Shown here piece after piece: positions 35,113 to 46,361 of a DNA stretch of 48,775 bases. The first letter of the stretch is position 1; every line of letters starts with the position of its first letter. The notes beneath the pieces were generated by a model that saw nothing but the letters and a program-made list of their open reading frames with translations, was not told the origin of the DNA and did no database searches. The DNA is from Rhodospirillales bacterium. GTDB lineage: Bacteria; Pseudomonadota; Alphaproteobacteria; ATCC43930; CGMCC-115725. The position numbers and the translations under genes are program-made. The stretch spans positions 1 to 48,775 of the forward strand of contig JAQGIC010000022.1 in NCBI GenBank assembly GCA_028288725.1. The letters are read 5' to 3'.

Positions 35113-36504
35113 TCAACCCTGCGCGGCTTTCGCCGGGGCGCTGGTGCCTGTCATCGAGCCACGCAGATGCACGGTGAAGACGGTGCCCTCGCCCATCTCG
35201 CTGTCGATTTCCAGCTGGCCGCGGTGGCGGTTGATGATGTGCTTGACGATGGCGAGACCCAGCCCGGTTCCGCCCATCTCGCGCGAGCGCGCCGTGTCGA
35301 CCCGATAGAACCGTTCCGTGAGGCGCGGTAGATGGGTGCGCGGGATGCCCTCGCCCCGATCGCGCACCAGGATCGCGAAGCCGTCGCGAAAGCGCTTGGA
35401 CGGGCCGAGGCCGATCGTGATCGCCGTATCGGGCTTCGAATATTTGATCGCGTTGTCGATCAGGTTCTGGAACAGCTGGGCCAGTTCGTCGGCATCGCCC
35501 ACGACCCGCGCACGCTCGTCGCTCACGTCATATTCGATCGACATGCCGCGCGCCGCCGCCTTCATCTCCAGCGTCTGACCGACATGGCGCAGCACGGTGA
35601 CCACCTCGATCGGCGTGGTCGGCGGCAGATGCTCGTTCATCTCGATGCGCGACAGCGACAGCAGATCCTCAACCAGCCGCGCCATGCGCGATGCCTGTTG
35701 CTGCATGATGGCGAGGAACTTGATCCGCGCGTCCTCGTCGTCGGCCGCGGGCCCCTGCAGGGTTTCGATGAAGCCCACCAGGGTCGAGAGCGGCGTGCGC
35801 AGCTCGTGGCTGGCATTGGCCACGAAATCGGCGCGCATCTGCTCGGCCCGCTTGACCGAGGTCAGGTCGTGGAGCGAAACGAGCAGGATGACGCCATCCT
35901 CGGTCCGGGCCGGCAGCGGATCGATCCGGGCGCTCAGATGACGCTCGACCGGGCTCGCCAGATCGAACTCGACCATCCGGCCGGCGCCGCCGGCGATCAC
36001 CATATCGACGGCGGCCAGCAAGGCCGGTTGCCGGAGCGCCACCGCCAGGTCGCGGCGCAGCACGTGGTCGCCCAGCAACGCCTTCGCGGCGGCGTTCTGC
36101 CGAACCACTTCGCGCCGTTCGTTGATCAGGATGAGCGGGTCCGGCAAGGCCGCGATGACCGCGTTCGAGCCGGTCAATTCGATTTCGAGCCCCCGGATGC
36201 GCTGCCGCCAGGCCCGGGTCAGCCGCATGATCGCCAGCCAGAGATCATTGACCGCGGGGCTCGACGACCGGATGACGGGCACCGCGCGCTCCGGCTCGAC
36301 CAGGATCTCCTCCACGCCGGTGCGGATCCGGGTCAGCCCGTCGAGGAAGGCGCGCAGCAACAGCGCATGCAGAACGACGATCACCAGGCAGGCGACCGCC
36401 GCCGGCCAGACGGAGACGTTGCCGGCGAAGACCAGGATCGTGAAAGTCAGCAATACGACGCCGGCCATCATGGCGACGGAGACGGCGAGACGGCGCAACG
36501 GCAT
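35113..36504 (-). CDS. phoR: Phosphate regulon sensor histidine kinase PhoR
   Basis: A 463-residue kinase. Two N-terminal spans (about 7-27 and 33-52) are followed by a PAS domain (about 108-215), an H-box VANASHELRTPLSTLVGF with His233, and an ATPase domain with LFQNLIDNAIKYS, DRGEGIP and GGTGLGLAIVKHI. It phosphorylates PhoB under phosphate limitation. ATG 36504 fits the membrane topology; 22 extra in-frame residues upstream look unlike the family. Confidence 0.95.
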   Translation of the reverse strand: MPLRRLAVSVAMMAGVVLLTFTILVFAGNVSVWPAAVACLVIVVLHALLLRAFLDGLTRIRTGVEEILVEPERAVPVIRSSSPAVNDLWLAIMRLTRAWRQRIRGLEIELTGSNAVIAALPDPLILINERREVVRQNAAAKALLGDHVLRRDLAVALRQPALLAAVDMVIAGGAGRMVEFDLASPVERHLSARIDPLPARTEDGVILLVSLHDLTSVKRAEQMRADFVANASHELRTPLSTLVGFIETLQGPAADDEDARIKFLAIMQQQASRMARLVEDLLSLSRIEMNEHLPPTTPIEVVTVLRHVGQTLEMKAAARGMSIEYDVSDERARVVGDADELAQLFQNLIDNAIKYSKPDTAITIGLGPSKRFRDGFAILVRDRGEGIPRTHLPRLTERFYRVDTARSREMGGTGLGLAIVKHIINRHRGQLEIDSEMGEGTVFTVHLRGSMTGTSAPAKAAQG

Positions 36505-36654
36505 GAGCGGACGCGACCCTTTCTGGTGCGGTTCGGCGGACGGAAGGGTCAACACCCTTCCGTCGCACATTCCGAGATATCCGTCACCAGCGTTACAGTT
36601 TAGTGACCATCACTCTAGATTTCACCGAACCGTCGCAAAAAGCCATAACACAAC

Positions 36655-38922
36655 TTATGCGATTGCGTCGTAGCCGGCCAACGCCGCGAGATTGACGATA
36701 TCCGACACGGTCGCCGCCATCTCGACGATCTGCGCCGGCTTTTCCAGACCGAGCAGGATCGGTCCGATCACCGTGCCGCCCCCCAGCTGCTGCAGTAGTT
36801 TGGAGGCGACATTGGCAGTGTGCAGCGCCGGCATGACCAGGACATTGGCCGGACCGGTCAACCGGCAGAACGGATAGCTCTTGCGCATCAGGTCGAAATC
36901 GAGCGCCACGTCGGCCGACATTTCGCCGTCATATTCGAAATCGACCCGGCGCCGATCGAGCACGTCGACCGCGTCGCGCACGCGCTTGGCCTTGTCGCGC
37001 ATCGGATTGCCGAAGTTGGAGAAGGACAGCAGCGCCACGCGCGGCGTGGCACCCATCTGACGCGCCTTCTCGGCCGCCTGTTCGGCGATGTCGGCCAGCT
37101 CCTCGGGGCTCGGCAATTCATGGATCGTGGTGTCGGCGACGAACACGGTGCGGCCGCGCGCGATCATCATCATCAGACCCAACAGCCGCTTGCCCGGTTC
37201 GGCGTCGAGCACGTGGCTGATCTCGTCGAACGAGGCCGCATAGCTGCGGGTGGTGCCGGTCACCATGGCATCGGCATCGCCCATCGCGACCATGCAGGCG
37301 GCGAAGACGTTGCGGTCCTGGTTCACCAGACGCTGGCAGTCGCGATAGAGGAAGCCCTTGCGCTGCAGCCGCTTGAATAGGAAATCCGTATAGGCCTTGT
37401 TCGCGTGGCTGAGCCGGGCATTGTGGATTTCAAGCCCGTCCGGCGCCGACAATCCCAGCGACTTCAAGGTCGCATGCACCCGCTCCTCGCGCCCGATCAG
37501 GATCGGGAAGCCATAGCCCGCCGCCTTGAATTCCAGCGCGGCGCGCATGACCTTTTCCTCCTCGCCCTCCGCGAACACGATCCGCTTCGGCTTGGATCGC
37601 ACGGCCTCGAAGATGCCCTGCAGGCTGCCGGTGACCGGGTTCATCCGTGCCGAGAGCTGGCGGGCATAAGCCGCAAGATCGGCGATCGGCTTGCGCGCGA
37701 CGCCGGAATCCATCGCCGCCTTGGCGACGGCGACCGGCACATGGGACATCAGGCGTGGGTCGAACGGCGAGGGGATCAGATATTCGGGGCCATAGGTCAG
37801 GCGCCGGCCGGAATAGGCGGCGGCGACCTCGTCCGGCACATCCTCGCGCGCCAGGGCCGCCAGCGCCTCGGCGGCGGCGATCTTCATCGGCTCGTTGATG
37901 GTGGACGAGCGCGTATCGAGCGCGCCGCGGAAGATATAGGGAAAGCCCAGGACATTGTTGACCTGGTTCGGATAGTCCGACCGCCCGGTCGCGACCAGGG
38001 CGTCGGGCCGAACCGCCTTCACATCCTCCGGCGTGATTTCCGGATCGGGGTTGGCCATGGCGAAGATGATCGGCTGCGGCGCCATCTTCTTCACCATCTC
38101 CTGGGTCACCGCCCCCTTGACCGACAGGCCGAAGAACGCGTCGGCGCCCTCCATCGCCTCGCCCAGCGAGCGGGCATCGGTCTTCGCCGCATGCGCCGAC
38201 TTCCACTGGTTCATGCCGTCGGTGCGGCCCTGGTAGATGACGCCCTTGGTATCGCACATGACGACGTTGTCGTGGCCGACGCCCATCGCCTTCAACAGCT
38301 CGATGCAGGCGATCGAGGCGGCGCCGGCGCCGTTCACCACCAGCTTGACGTCGCGCAAGGTGCGGCCGGTCAGGTTGCAGGCATTGATCAGGCCGGCGGC
38401 GGCGATGATCGCCGTGCCGTGCTGATCGTCATGAAATACCGGAATGTCCATCAGCTCGCGCAGGCGCTGCTCGATGATGAAGCATTCGGGCGCCTTGATG
38501 TCTTCCAGATTGATGCCGCCGAAGCTGGGCCCGAGGTAGCGCACCGCGCCGATGAACTCCTCGACGTCGCGGGTATCGACCTCGAGATCGATCGAATCGA
38601 TATCCGCGAAGCGCTTGAACAGGACGGCCTTGCCTTCCATCACCGGCTTCGACGCGAGCGCGCCCAGATCGCCCAGGCCCAGCACCGCCGTGCCGTTCGA
38701 GATCACCGCCACGATATTGCCCTTGGCCGTATAGTCGTAGGCGGTCGCCGGGTCCCTGGCGATGTGCAGGCACGGGTAGGCCACGCCCGGCGAATAGGCC
38801 AGCGACAGGTCTCGCTGGGTCGTCAGCGGCTTGGTCGGCGCGATTTCGATCTTGCCGGGCTTGCCCTCAGCGTGGAATCGCAGCGCATCCTCTTCGGTGA
38901 TGCGCCGTGTGATATCGTCCAT
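36655..38922 (-). CDS. maeB: NADP-dependent malic enzyme with phosphotransacetylase-like domain
   Basis: A 755-residue MaeB. The malic enzyme part (about 1-425) has [17 protein letters not shown], the metal/NADP region [20 protein letters not shown] and [17 protein letters not shown], and [11 protein letters not shown] phosphate acetyltransferase-like C-terminal domain (about 430-755) follows ([15 protein letters not shown]). It converts malate to pyruvate and CO2 with NADP; the C-terminal domain is often regulatory. The ATG has GAGGAC just upstream. Confidence 0.97.
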   Translation of the reverse strand: MDDITRRITEEDALRFHAEGKPGKIEIAPTKPLTTQRDLSLAYSPGVAYPCLHIARDPATAYDYTAKGNIVAVISNGTAVLGLGDLGALASKPVMEGKAVLFKRFADIDSIDLEVDTRDVEEFIGAVRYLGPSFGGINLEDIKAPECFIIEQRLRELMDIPVFHDDQHGTAIIAAAGLINACNLTGRTLRDVKLVVNGAGAASIACIELLKAMGVGHDNVVMCDTKGVIYQGRTDGMNQWKSAHAAKTDARSLGEAMEGADAFFGLSVKGAVTQEMVKKMAPQPIIFAMANPDPEITPEDVKAVRPDALVATGRSDYPNQVNNVLGFPYIFRGALDTRSSTINEPMKIAAAEALAALAREDVPDEVAAAYSGRRLTYGPEYLIPSPFDPRLMSHVPVAVAKAAMDSGVARKPIADLAAYARQLSARMNPVTGSLQGIFEAVRSKPKRIVFAEGEEEKVMRAALEFKAAGYGFPILIGREERVHATLKSLGLSAPDGLEIHNARLSHANKAYTDFLFKRLQRKGFLYRDCQRLVNQDRNVFAACMVAMGDADAMVTGTTRSYAASFDEISHVLDAEPGKRLLGLMMMIARGRTVFVADTTIHELPSPEELADIAEQAAEKARQMGATPRVALLSFSNFGNPMRDKAKRVRDAVDVLDRRRVDFEYDGEMSADVALDFDLMRKSYPFCRLTGPANVLVMPALHTANVASKLLQQLGGGTVIGPILLGLEKPAQIVEMAATVSDIVNLAALAGYDAIA

Positions 38923-39054
38923 GTCCTCGTCTCCTCCCGCCCCTGGCGCGGCGGCACGGCCTTCGGCACCGTTTCGCCCGCCGCGAGGGCTGATCCAATC
39001 TCTCGATCCCGAGCTTTGCCCGAAGCGGTCGTCCGGGTCAAAGCTTCCGTTAAC

Positions 39055-39903
39055 CTAAAGCGAGCGCAGCAGGCTTGGCGCCCGCTCGGCCAGAATATCC
39101 TCCATCCGCGTCTGGATCGCGGCCTTATGGCCGGGATGGGTCAGGATATAGAAGCGTTCGGCCGCGATGGCGTCGAACACGTCGTTCGCGACCTGTTCGA
39201 CCGGGATGCCGTTCTCGACCGCGTTCATCACCGCCAAGCCGACCTTGGTCGCGACCGGATCGAGCGTGCTGAGCGGTGCCGTGTCGTCGCCGGCCGGGCG
39301 ATTGCGGCCGGACAGATGGATGCGGGTCTTGACCCAGGCGGGACACAGCACCGAGACCCGAAGCTTCGACTGGCGCAGGGTCAGGTCGTGATGCAGCCCT
39401 TCGGACACGGTCACGACCGCGTGCTTGCTGGCGTTGTAGATCGCCAGTCCCGGCTGCGAGGTCAGGCCGGCCATCGAGGCGGTATTGACGATGTGACCCG
39501 GCTCGCCCTTGGCCAGCATGGTCGGGATGAAGGCGCGCAGGCCGTTGATGACGCCATAGAGATTGACGCCCATGACCCAGTCCCAATCGGCCTGGGTCGT
39601 TTCCCACACCGGCCGGTTATGGCCGACACCGGCATTGTTCACCAGGAGATGGACGGTGCCGAACCGCTCGAACGCGAGAGCGGCGAGCGCCTCGACCTCG
39701 GCGGCCTTGGACACGTCGGTCTTAAGGCCGACCGCCTGCACGCCGCGGCTGGCGAAATCGGCCAGTGCCGCCTCAAGCCCGGCCGCGTTGATATCGGCCA
39801 GCACCAGCTTCATGCCGGCCGTGGCCGCGCGCTCGGCGATGGCGCGGCCGATGCCTTCGGCCCCGCCGGTGATGACGGCGACCTTGCCGTTGAAATCCCG
39901 CAT
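39055..39903 (-). CDS. SDR-family oxidoreductase
   Basis: A 282-residue short-chain dehydrogenase. The cofactor loop is [11 protein letters not shown] (about 12-22), NNAGVGHN follows, and the catalytic Ser and YNASK (Tyr-x3-Lys) are in [27 protein letters not shown] suggests NAD(H) preference through an Asp after beta-2. The substrate is unknown. GGGGGAAGC lies directly before ATG 39903. It is divergent from mutS. Confidence 0.92.
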   Translation of the reverse strand: MRDFNGKVAVITGGAEGIGRAIAERAATAGMKLVLADINAAGLEAALADFASRGVQAVGLKTDVSKAAEVEALAALAFERFGTVHLLVNNAGVGHNRPVWETTQADWDWVMGVNLYGVINGLRAFIPTMLAKGEPGHIVNTASMAGLTSQPGLAIYNASKHAVVTVSEGLHHDLTLRQSKLRVSVLCPAWVKTRIHLSGRNRPAGDDTAPLSTLDPVATKVGLAVMNAVENGIPVEQVANDVFDAIAAERFYILTHPGHKAAIQTRMEDILAERAPSLLRSL

Positions 39904-40039
39904 GCTTCCCCCCTGGTCGCTCGGGCTATTACCCGTTCCGCCTTCGACCCTACCGGAAGCCGCTCACGCCGGTCTCGTGGAAATTGACGCACCATGCTAT
40001 CGAGGCGGTCCCGCCCCGCCTTGTTGCCGTCAGAGCCCG

Positions 40040-42733
40040 ATGCCGCCAGAATCCCATATCACATCCGATTTGCCAGAACCCGACGCCGAGATCTCGGCCG
40101 GCCCGGTCACGCCGATGATGGCGCAGTTCCTCGACATCAAGCGGCAGCATCCGGATCATCTGCTGTTCTATCGGATGGGCGATTTCTACGAGCTGTTCTT
40201 CGACGACGCGGGCAAGGCCTCGGCGGCGCTCGACATCACGCTGACCAAGCGCGGCAAGCATGACGGCGCCGATATTCCGATGTGCGGCGTGCCGGTCCAT
40301 GCCGCCGACGCTTATCTGGCGCGGCTCATCCGCCAGGGCTTCCGCGTGGCGATCTGCGAGCAGATGGAGGATCCGGCCGAGGCGAAGAAGCGGGGCGGCA
40401 AGCAGCCGGTCCGGCGCGGCGTGGTCCGCATCGTCACCGCGGGCACCATCACCGAAGACAATCTGCTGGATTCCCGGCGGCATAATTTCCTGGCCGCGCT
40501 CGCCGAAGCCGCCGGCGAACTGGCGCTGGCCTCCGTCGAACTCTCGACCGGCGAGGTCGAGTTCCAGCCGCTGGACGCGGCCCAGGTCGGTGCGGCACTG
40601 GCGCGCCTGGCACCGGGCGAACTGCTGATCGCCGACCGCCTGCTGCAGCGGCCGGACCTGTTCGAGGTGCTGGGCGACTGGAAATCGGTGCTGACGCCCC
40701 TGCCCGGCGCGCGCTTCGACAGCGAAAGCGGCCGCCGGCGCCTGGCCCAGCTCTACGGCGTCGGCACGTTGGACGGCTTCGGCACGTTCGGCCGGGCGGA
40801 ATATGCCGCCGGCGGCGCGCTGCTCGACTACATCGACCTGACCCAGCAGGGCAAACACCCGAAGCTGGGCATTCCCCGCCGGATCTCGGCGGGCGCGGTC
40901 ATGGAGATCGACGCCGCGACCCGGCGGAACCTCGAGCTGTCGCAGACGCTGACCGGCGAGCGGCGCGGCAGCCTGCTGGCGGTGATCGACCGCACCGTGA
41001 CCGGCGCCGGCGCCCGGCGGCTCGCCGCCGAACTGGCCGGACCGCTGACCGATCCGATGCTGATCGATGCCCGGCTCGACCTGGTCGAATGCTTCGTGCG
41101 CGACGAACGCTTCCGCGGCGACATCCGGGCGTTCCTGAAGGAATGCCCGGACATGGCGCGCGCCCTCTCGCGCCTGACGCTCGGCCGCGGCGGCCCGCGC
41201 GATCTGGCGGGATTGCGCGACGGCCTGGCCGCGACGGCGCGGATCCGCCCGCTGGTGCTGGCCCGGCCCGAAGCGGTCCCCGGCAGCCTGCTGCGCGCGG
41301 CCGGCGTCGATCTGGGCGAACACGGACCCCTGGTCGATCGGCTGGGGCGCGCGCTGGGCCCGGAGCTGCCGCTGATGGCGCGCGACGGCGGCTTCATCGC
41401 GAGCGCCTATTCGCCCGATTTGGACGAATGGCGGTCGTTGCGCGACGAGAGCCGCCGCATGATGGCGGCACTACAGGCGCGCTATGTCGAGGAAACCGGC
41501 GTCGCCAGCCTGAAGATCCGGCACAACAACGTGCTGGGCTACTATATCGAGGTAACGCCGACCCACGCCGCCAAGCTCGATTATGGCGCCGGCGGCCGGT
41601 TCATCCATCGCCAGACCATGGCGAACGCCATGCGCTTCACCACGATCGAATTGAACGAGATCGAAACCCGCATCGGCCAGGCCGGCGACAAGGCGCTGGC
41701 GCTGGAACTGGCCCTGTTCGAGGATCTGGTCGGCGAGGCGGTCGGGCGCGCGACGGAAATCCAGCGGGCCGCCGCGGCGCTCGCCGCGCTCGACGTCGCC
41801 GCCGGCCATGGCGAGCTGGCGATCGAGCGGCGCTATTGCCGGCCGGAGATCGACGACAGCGTCGCGTTCGAAATCGCGGGCGGCCGCCATCCGGTTGTCG
41901 AGGCCAGCCTGCCCGCCGGCACGAGCTTCGTCGGCAACGACTGCACGCTCGAGGCGGGCCGGCGCCTGTGGTTGCTGACCGGCCCGAACATGGCCGGCAA
42001 GAGCACGTTCCTGCGCCAGAACGCGCTCATCGCCGTGCTGGCCCAGATCGGCTGCTACGTGCCGGCCGAGCGGGCGCGGATCGGCATCGTCGACCGGCTC
42101 TACAGCCGCGTCGGCGCCGCCGACGATCTGGCGCGCGGCCGATCGACCTTCATGGTCGAGATGGTCGAGACCGCGGCGATCCTGAACCAGTCCGGCCCCA
42201 AGGCGCTGGTGATCCTGGACGAGATCGGCCGCGGCACGGCCACCTACGACGGCCTGTCGATCGCCTGGGCTGCGGTCGAGCATCTGCATCAGTCCAACCG
42301 CTGCCGCGCCTTGTTCGCGACCCACTACCACGAGCTGACCGCGCTCGCCGCGCGCCTTGCCGATCTCGCCTGCTACACCATGCGCGTCAAGGAATGGCAG
42401 GGCGACGTGGTCTTCCTGCACGAGGTCGCCCCCGGTGCCGCCGACCGGTCCTACGGCATCCATGTGGCGAAGCTGGCCGGGCTGCCGAAGCCGGTCATCG
42501 CGCGGGCCGAGGAGGTGCTGGAGATCCTGGAGCAGGGCGAGGCCGGCGGCGCGCTGACCCGGCTGGCCGACGATCTGCCCCTGTTCAGCGCCGCGCGCCG
42601 GCCGGCCTCGAAGATCGCGCCGCCGCCGCCCTCGGCCGTCGAGGAAGCGGTGAAGGCGGTCAACCCGGACGAGCTGACGCCCAAGGCGGCGCTGGACCTG
42701 GTCTATCGGCTGGTGGGGCTGAGCCGCGACTAG
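40040..42733 (+). CDS. mutS: DNA mismatch repair protein MutS
   Basis: An 897-residue MutS. The mismatch-binding F-x-E is in [11 protein letters not shown] (Phe49, Glu51). The Walker A is [14 protein letters not shown], and Walker B/later motifs are [22 protein letters not shown] and [11 protein letters not shown]-terminal tetramer-type tail is present. It recognises mismatches and recruits MutL. ATG 40040 gives the usual short N-terminus. The frame stays open far upstream over the divergent SDR, which is a shadow. Confidence 0.97.
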   Translation: MPPESHITSDLPEPDAEISAGPVTPMMAQFLDIKRQHPDHLLFYRMGDFYELFFDDAGKASAALDITLTKRGKHDGADIPMCGVPVHAADAYLARLIRQGFRVAICEQMEDPAEAKKRGGKQPVRRGVVRIVTAGTITEDNLLDSRRHNFLAALAEAAGELALASVELSTGEVEFQPLDAAQVGAALARLAPGELLIADRLLQRPDLFEVLGDWKSVLTPLPGARFDSESGRRRLAQLYGVGTLDGFGTFGRAEYAAGGALLDYIDLTQQGKHPKLGIPRRISAGAVMEIDAATRRNLELSQTLTGERRGSLLAVIDRTVTGAGARRLAAELAGPLTDPMLIDARLDLVECFVRDERFRGDIRAFLKECPDMARALSRLTLGRGGPRDLAGLRDGLAATARIRPLVLARPEAVPGSLLRAAGVDLGEHGPLVDRLGRALGPELPLMARDGGFIASAYSPDLDEWRSLRDESRRMMAALQARYVEETGVASLKIRHNNVLGYYIEVTPTHAAKLDYGAGGRFIHRQTMANAMRFTTIELNEIETRIGQAGDKALALELALFEDLVGEAVGRATEIQRAAAALAALDVAAGHGELAIERRYCRPEIDDSVAFEIAGGRHPVVEASLPAGTSFVGNDCTLEAGRRLWLLTGPNMAGKSTFLRQNALIAVLAQIGCYVPAERARIGIVDRLYSRVGAADDLARGRSTFMVEMVETAAILNQSGPKALVILDEIGRGTATYDGLSIAWAAVEHLHQSNRCRALFATHYHELTALAARLADLACYTMRVKEWQGDVVFLHEVAPGAADRSYGIHVAKLAGLPKPVIARAEEVLEILEQGEAGGALTRLADDLPLFSAARRPASKIAPPPPSAVEEAVKAVNPDELTPKAALDLVYRLVGLSRD

Positions 42734-42821
42734 CCGCCCTGCAGCTTCGGCACTTCTTAATGCCTCCTCGCTACATCACATACCGGCTGATCAACCCGCC
42801 CGCTTCGGAAACCCTGTCCCC

Positions 42822-45704
42822 ATGCGCTCCCTGCCGCGTCCGAGTGTCCGCTTCAGACGGAAGAAGACGGCCGTCGCCGACGCGCCTGTTGCGCCCAAGA
42901 GCATTCCCCGGCGAAATGGCGGGATGCAGCATCTGGCCCATCCCGAACGCATCGTCGATCCGGTAGCGCTCGACGCCATACTCGACGCGGCGATCGAGCA
43001 GCGCGGCGCCCAAAACGCGCAACCGGTCTTGGTCGAGCAGTTGAAGCCGGTCCTGCAGCGTGGCCGGACCGAGGTCGAAGCCCGGTTCCTCGCGAGCCAG
43101 GACGGGGCCGCCGCCATGGCCGGCAATTCCTGGCTGATCGACACGATCATCCGCGCGCTGCATCGGATCACGCAACGGACCCTGTTCCCCGTCTCCAACC
43201 CGACCAAGGGCGAGAAGCTGGCGATCGTGGCGGTCGGCGGCTATGGCCGCGCCGAGCTGGCACCGCAATCCGATATCGATCTCCTGTTCCTGTTGCCCTA
43301 CAAGGCGACGCCCCATACCGAGCAGGTCGTCGAATTCCTGCTGTATGTCCTGTGGGACCTGGGACTGAAGGTCGGCCACGCCACAAGATCGGTCGACGAG
43401 ACCCTGCGCCAGGCGACCGGCGACGTGACGATCCGCACCGCCTTGCTGGAGGCCCGGGTGGTCTCGGGCGACGAGACGCTGTTCCAGGATCTGGAACGGC
43501 GGTTCGAGAGCGAGGTGATCGAGGGCAGCGGCATCGGTTTCGTCGATGCCAAGCTGGCCGAGCGCGACGCGCGCCATCAGCGCTTGGGCGACAGCCGCTA
43601 TGTGCTGGAGCCGAACATCAAGGAAGGCAAGGGGGGCCTGCGCGATCTCCATGGCTTGGCCTGGATCGCCAAATACCTGTTCCGCGTCCATAGTCTGGAC
43701 GAACTGGTCGACCGCGGCATCCTCAGCCGCGACGAGGCGAACCGGTTCCATCGAGCCGAGATCTTTCTCTGGACCGTCCGCTGCCATCTGCATTACCTGA
43801 CCGGCCGGCCCGAGGAGCGGCTGACCTTCGACGTGCAGACTCAGATCGGCCAGCGCATGGGCTATACCGACCATGCCGGCACGCGCGGCGTCGAACGCTT
43901 CATGAAGCATTATTTCCTGATCGCGAAGGACGTGGGCGACCTGACCCGCATTTTCATCGCGGCGCTGGAGGCCGATCAGAAACGCAAGCCGGTCTCGCTC
44001 TGGCGGCGCCTGCTGCCCGGCACCAAGTCGATCGAAGGCTTCAAGATCGACGGCGGCCGCCTGTCGCTCGTGTCCGACCGGGCGTTCGAGGACGATCCGG
44101 TCAATCTGCTGCGCCTGTTCCACGTCGCGGAAAGCCACCGGCTCGACATCCATCCGCGCGCGCTGCGGCTGGTCACCCAGTCGCTGAAACTGATCGATGC
44201 GAAGTTGCGGGCGGACCCCGAGGCGAACCGCCTGTTCATGGAAATCCTAACATCCAGGATCGATCCGGAAACCAGCCTGCGCCGGTTGAACGAAGCCGGC
44301 GTGTTCGGCCGCTTCGTCCCGGATTTCGGCCGGGTCGTCGCCCAGATGCAATACGACATGTATCATGTGTACACGGTCGACGAGCACACCATCTTCGCGC
44401 TGGCGCAACTGCACAAGATCGAAGCCGGCGAATCGAAGGAAGAGCTGCCGCTGGCCAGCTCGATCGTCGATACCATCGCGTCGCGCCGCGCGCTTTATCT
44501 GGCCGTCCTGCTGCACGACATCGCCAAGGGGCGTCCGGGCGACCATTCGGAATTGGGCGCCAAGATCGCGCTGAAACTGGGGCCGCGCCTGGGGCTCGAC
44601 GCCGAAGAGACCGAAACCGTTTCGTGGCTGGTGCTGCATCACCTGGTCATGAGCCGGACCGCGTTCAAACGCGATATCGACGATCCGAAGACGATTCAGG
44701 ATTTCGTGGCGCTGGTACAGTCGCCGGAACGCCTGAAGCTGCTGTTGATCCTGACCGCCTGCGACATCCGCGCCGTGGGGCCCAACGTCTGGAACGGCTG
44801 GAAGGCAGCCTTGCTGCGCGAGCTTTACAACCGGGCCCAGGAAGTCATGTCGGGCGGGGTGGTCGCCGACCCGCGCGACGTGCGCATCGCCAAGGTCCAG
44901 GACCAGGTGCGCGGGCTGCTGCCGGAATTCTCAAATGAGGATTTCGCCGCCTTCACCCAGCGCGGCTATCCGTTCTACTGGCTGTCGCACGATGCGATGA
45001 CGCTCGCCCGCCACGGCCGGCTGATGCGTGAGGCCGAACGGTCGGCCGCCCCGCTGACCGTGGCGAACCGGGTCGACCAGGCCCGTTCGGTCACCGAGAT
45101 CACGGTCTACACCGCCGATCATCCCGGATTGTTCTCGCGCATCGCCGGTGCGCTCTCGGTCGCCGGCGCCATGATCGTCGATGCCCGCATCGTCACCATG
45201 GTGAACGGCATGGCGCTCGACACGTTCTGGGTCCAGGACAGCAACGGCGGCGCGTTCGACCGGCCGGACAAGCTGGCGCGGCTGGCCGTGCTGTTCGAGA
45301 ACGTGCTGGGCGGCAAGCTCGACCCGCGCCAGGAGCTGAAGCGGCGGCCGGCCTTTCCGAGCCGCACCCGCGTCTTCACCGTCGCCCCGCGCGTGCTGAT
45401 CGACAACAAGGCATCGACGGCGCACACCGTGGTCGAGGTCAACGGCCGCGATCGGCCGGCCCTGCTGTTCGATCTGACCCGTGCGCTGACCGCCCAGGGC
45501 GTCCAGATCTCGGGCGCCAAGATCACGACCTACGGCGAGAAGGTGGTCGACGTCTTTTATGTGAAGGACATCTTCGGCCTGAAGATCGAGCATGAGAGCA
45601 AGATCCGCGAGATCCGCGAGGCCCTGGTCCATGTGCTGACCGAGCCTGACGGCGAACCGGTCAAGCCGGCCGCCGTCGTCGCGAAGGCCAAGGTCAGCGC
45701 GTAG
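42822..45704 (+). CDS. glnD: Bifunctional PII uridylyltransferase/uridylyl-removing enzyme GlnD
   Basis: A 960-residue nitrogen sensor. The nucleotidyltransferase motif is GGYGRAELAPQSDIDLLF (about 139-156; Asp151 and Asp153 are the metal ligands). The HD domain is YLAVLLHDIAKGRPGDHSELG (about 560). Two ACT domains are at the C-terminus (VYTADHPGLFSRIAGAL and EVNGRDRPALLFDLTRAL). It uridylylates PII at low glutamine and reverses this at high glutamine. The Arg-rich first 30 residues lie outside the domains. Confidence 0.97.
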   Translation: MRSLPRPSVRFRRKKTAVADAPVAPKSIPRRNGGMQHLAHPERIVDPVALDAILDAAIEQRGAQNAQPVLVEQLKPVLQRGRTEVEARFLASQDGAAAMAGNSWLIDTIIRALHRITQRTLFPVSNPTKGEKLAIVAVGGYGRAELAPQSDIDLLFLLPYKATPHTEQVVEFLLYVLWDLGLKVGHATRSVDETLRQATGDVTIRTALLEARVVSGDETLFQDLERRFESEVIEGSGIGFVDAKLAERDARHQRLGDSRYVLEPNIKEGKGGLRDLHGLAWIAKYLFRVHSLDELVDRGILSRDEANRFHRAEIFLWTVRCHLHYLTGRPEERLTFDVQTQIGQRMGYTDHAGTRGVERFMKHYFLIAKDVGDLTRIFIAALEADQKRKPVSLWRRLLPGTKSIEGFKIDGGRLSLVSDRAFEDDPVNLLRLFHVAESHRLDIHPRALRLVTQSLKLIDAKLRADPEANRLFMEILTSRIDPETSLRRLNEAGVFGRFVPDFGRVVAQMQYDMYHVYTVDEHTIFALAQLHKIEAGESKEELPLASSIVDTIASRRALYLAVLLHDIAKGRPGDHSELGAKIALKLGPRLGLDAEETETVSWLVLHHLVMSRTAFKRDIDDPKTIQDFVALVQSPERLKLLLILTACDIRAVGPNVWNGWKAALLRELYNRAQEVMSGGVVADPRDVRIAKVQDQVRGLLPEFSNEDFAAFTQRGYPFYWLSHDAMTLARHGRLMREAERSAAPLTVANRVDQARSVTEITVYTADHPGLFSRIAGALSVAGAMIVDARIVTMVNGMALDTFWVQDSNGGAFDRPDKLARLAVLFENVLGGKLDPRQELKRRPAFPSRTRVFTVAPRVLIDNKASTAHTVVEVNGRDRPALLFDLTRALTAQGVQISGAKITTYGEKVVDVFYVKDIFGLKIEHESKIREIREALVHVLTEPDGEPVKPAAVVAKAKVSA

Positions 45705-45726
45705 CGAGCAGGGGCGACTGCGCGCG

Positions 45727-46030
45727 GCCGACCGGCAGATTGATCAGGAAGGCCAGACGCCAGCCCAGCAGCTGGCCGCAGGTGCCGCCCAATCCCATAC
45801 GATGCCGAGGAGCGCGAAGGCGAAGCCGCGGCGCTCGGCCGCGATCTGGGCCCGAAGCATGGCGAGCACCTGCGGAAACATGACCGCGCCGGTCACGCCC
45901 TGGGCCAAGCGGGCGACGATCAGCAGCATGACCGACGGTGCCAGGCCGCACAGCATGGAGGCGAGCGTGAAGCCGCCCAGCCCCAGCATGAAGCAGCGCT
46001 TGCGGCCGGGTCCGACCGAACGCACCCATC
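45727..46030 (-). pseudogene. Remnant of a DHA2/EmrB-type MFS transporter
   Basis: About 100 codons of a drug:H+ antiporter-like MFS protein, minus strand. It starts at the GRKR of motif A (GRKRCFMLGLGGFTLASMLCGL), passes LIVARLAQGVTGAVMFPQVLAMLRAQ, then shifts frame after FALLGIV to continue as MGLGGTCGQLLGWRLAFLINLPVG, and ends near the end of span 6. The first two spans and the whole C-terminal half are missing, and a stretch around GQLLGG is shortened. It abuts the glnD stop. It cannot encode a transporter. Confidence 0.82.
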
Positions 46031-46049
46031 TGTTCGTGCTGGCCGGCCG

Positions 46050-46361
46050 CTCGGCCCGGCGCTGCCGCTCGACACGGCGGCACCGGTCAGCCCGCTGATC
46101 CAACGCCTGATCGACGATCTGATGGTGGCCAGCCCCGAATTCCGGCCGCTCTGGCGCCAGCATGACGTGCTGGCGCCCGGCGACGGGCTGAAGCGCTTCG
46201 ATCATCCGGTTGTGGGAATGCTGGAGCTGGAGCATACCGTGCTGGCTTTGAGCGACACGAACGATTTGAGCCTGATCGTCTATTCCGCAGCACCCGGCAC
46301 GCCCAGTGCCGCGCGGCTGGCCCGTCTGTTGGCGCTGGTCAGCGCCGAGGAGAACGACTGA
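46050..46361 (+). pseudogene. Remnant of an MmyB-type XRE regulator (ligand-binding domain only)
   Basis: About 100 codons matching the end of MmyB-like regulators: LIDDLMVASPEFRPLWRQHDV, then LKRFDHPVVGMLELEHTVLAL and DLSLIVYSAAPGTPSAARL. The N-terminal XRE HTH and the first half of the ligand domain are missing. An ATG at 46122 could still give a 79-residue fragment, but it would lack DNA binding. Its stop immediately precedes the GTG of the next gene. Confidence 0.78.

Noticed and set aside
36578-36600. Pho-box-like word upstream of phoR
   Set aside because: The first half (CTGTAAC) resembles CTGTCAT, but the second half matches at only a few positions; too weak to call.
37405-39987. Very long plus-strand open frame (about 860 codons) opposite maeB and the SDR gene
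   Set aside because: Both real genes carry full catalytic motifs on the other strand. The frame is an Arg/Gly/His-rich antisense product of high third-position GC, with no domains.
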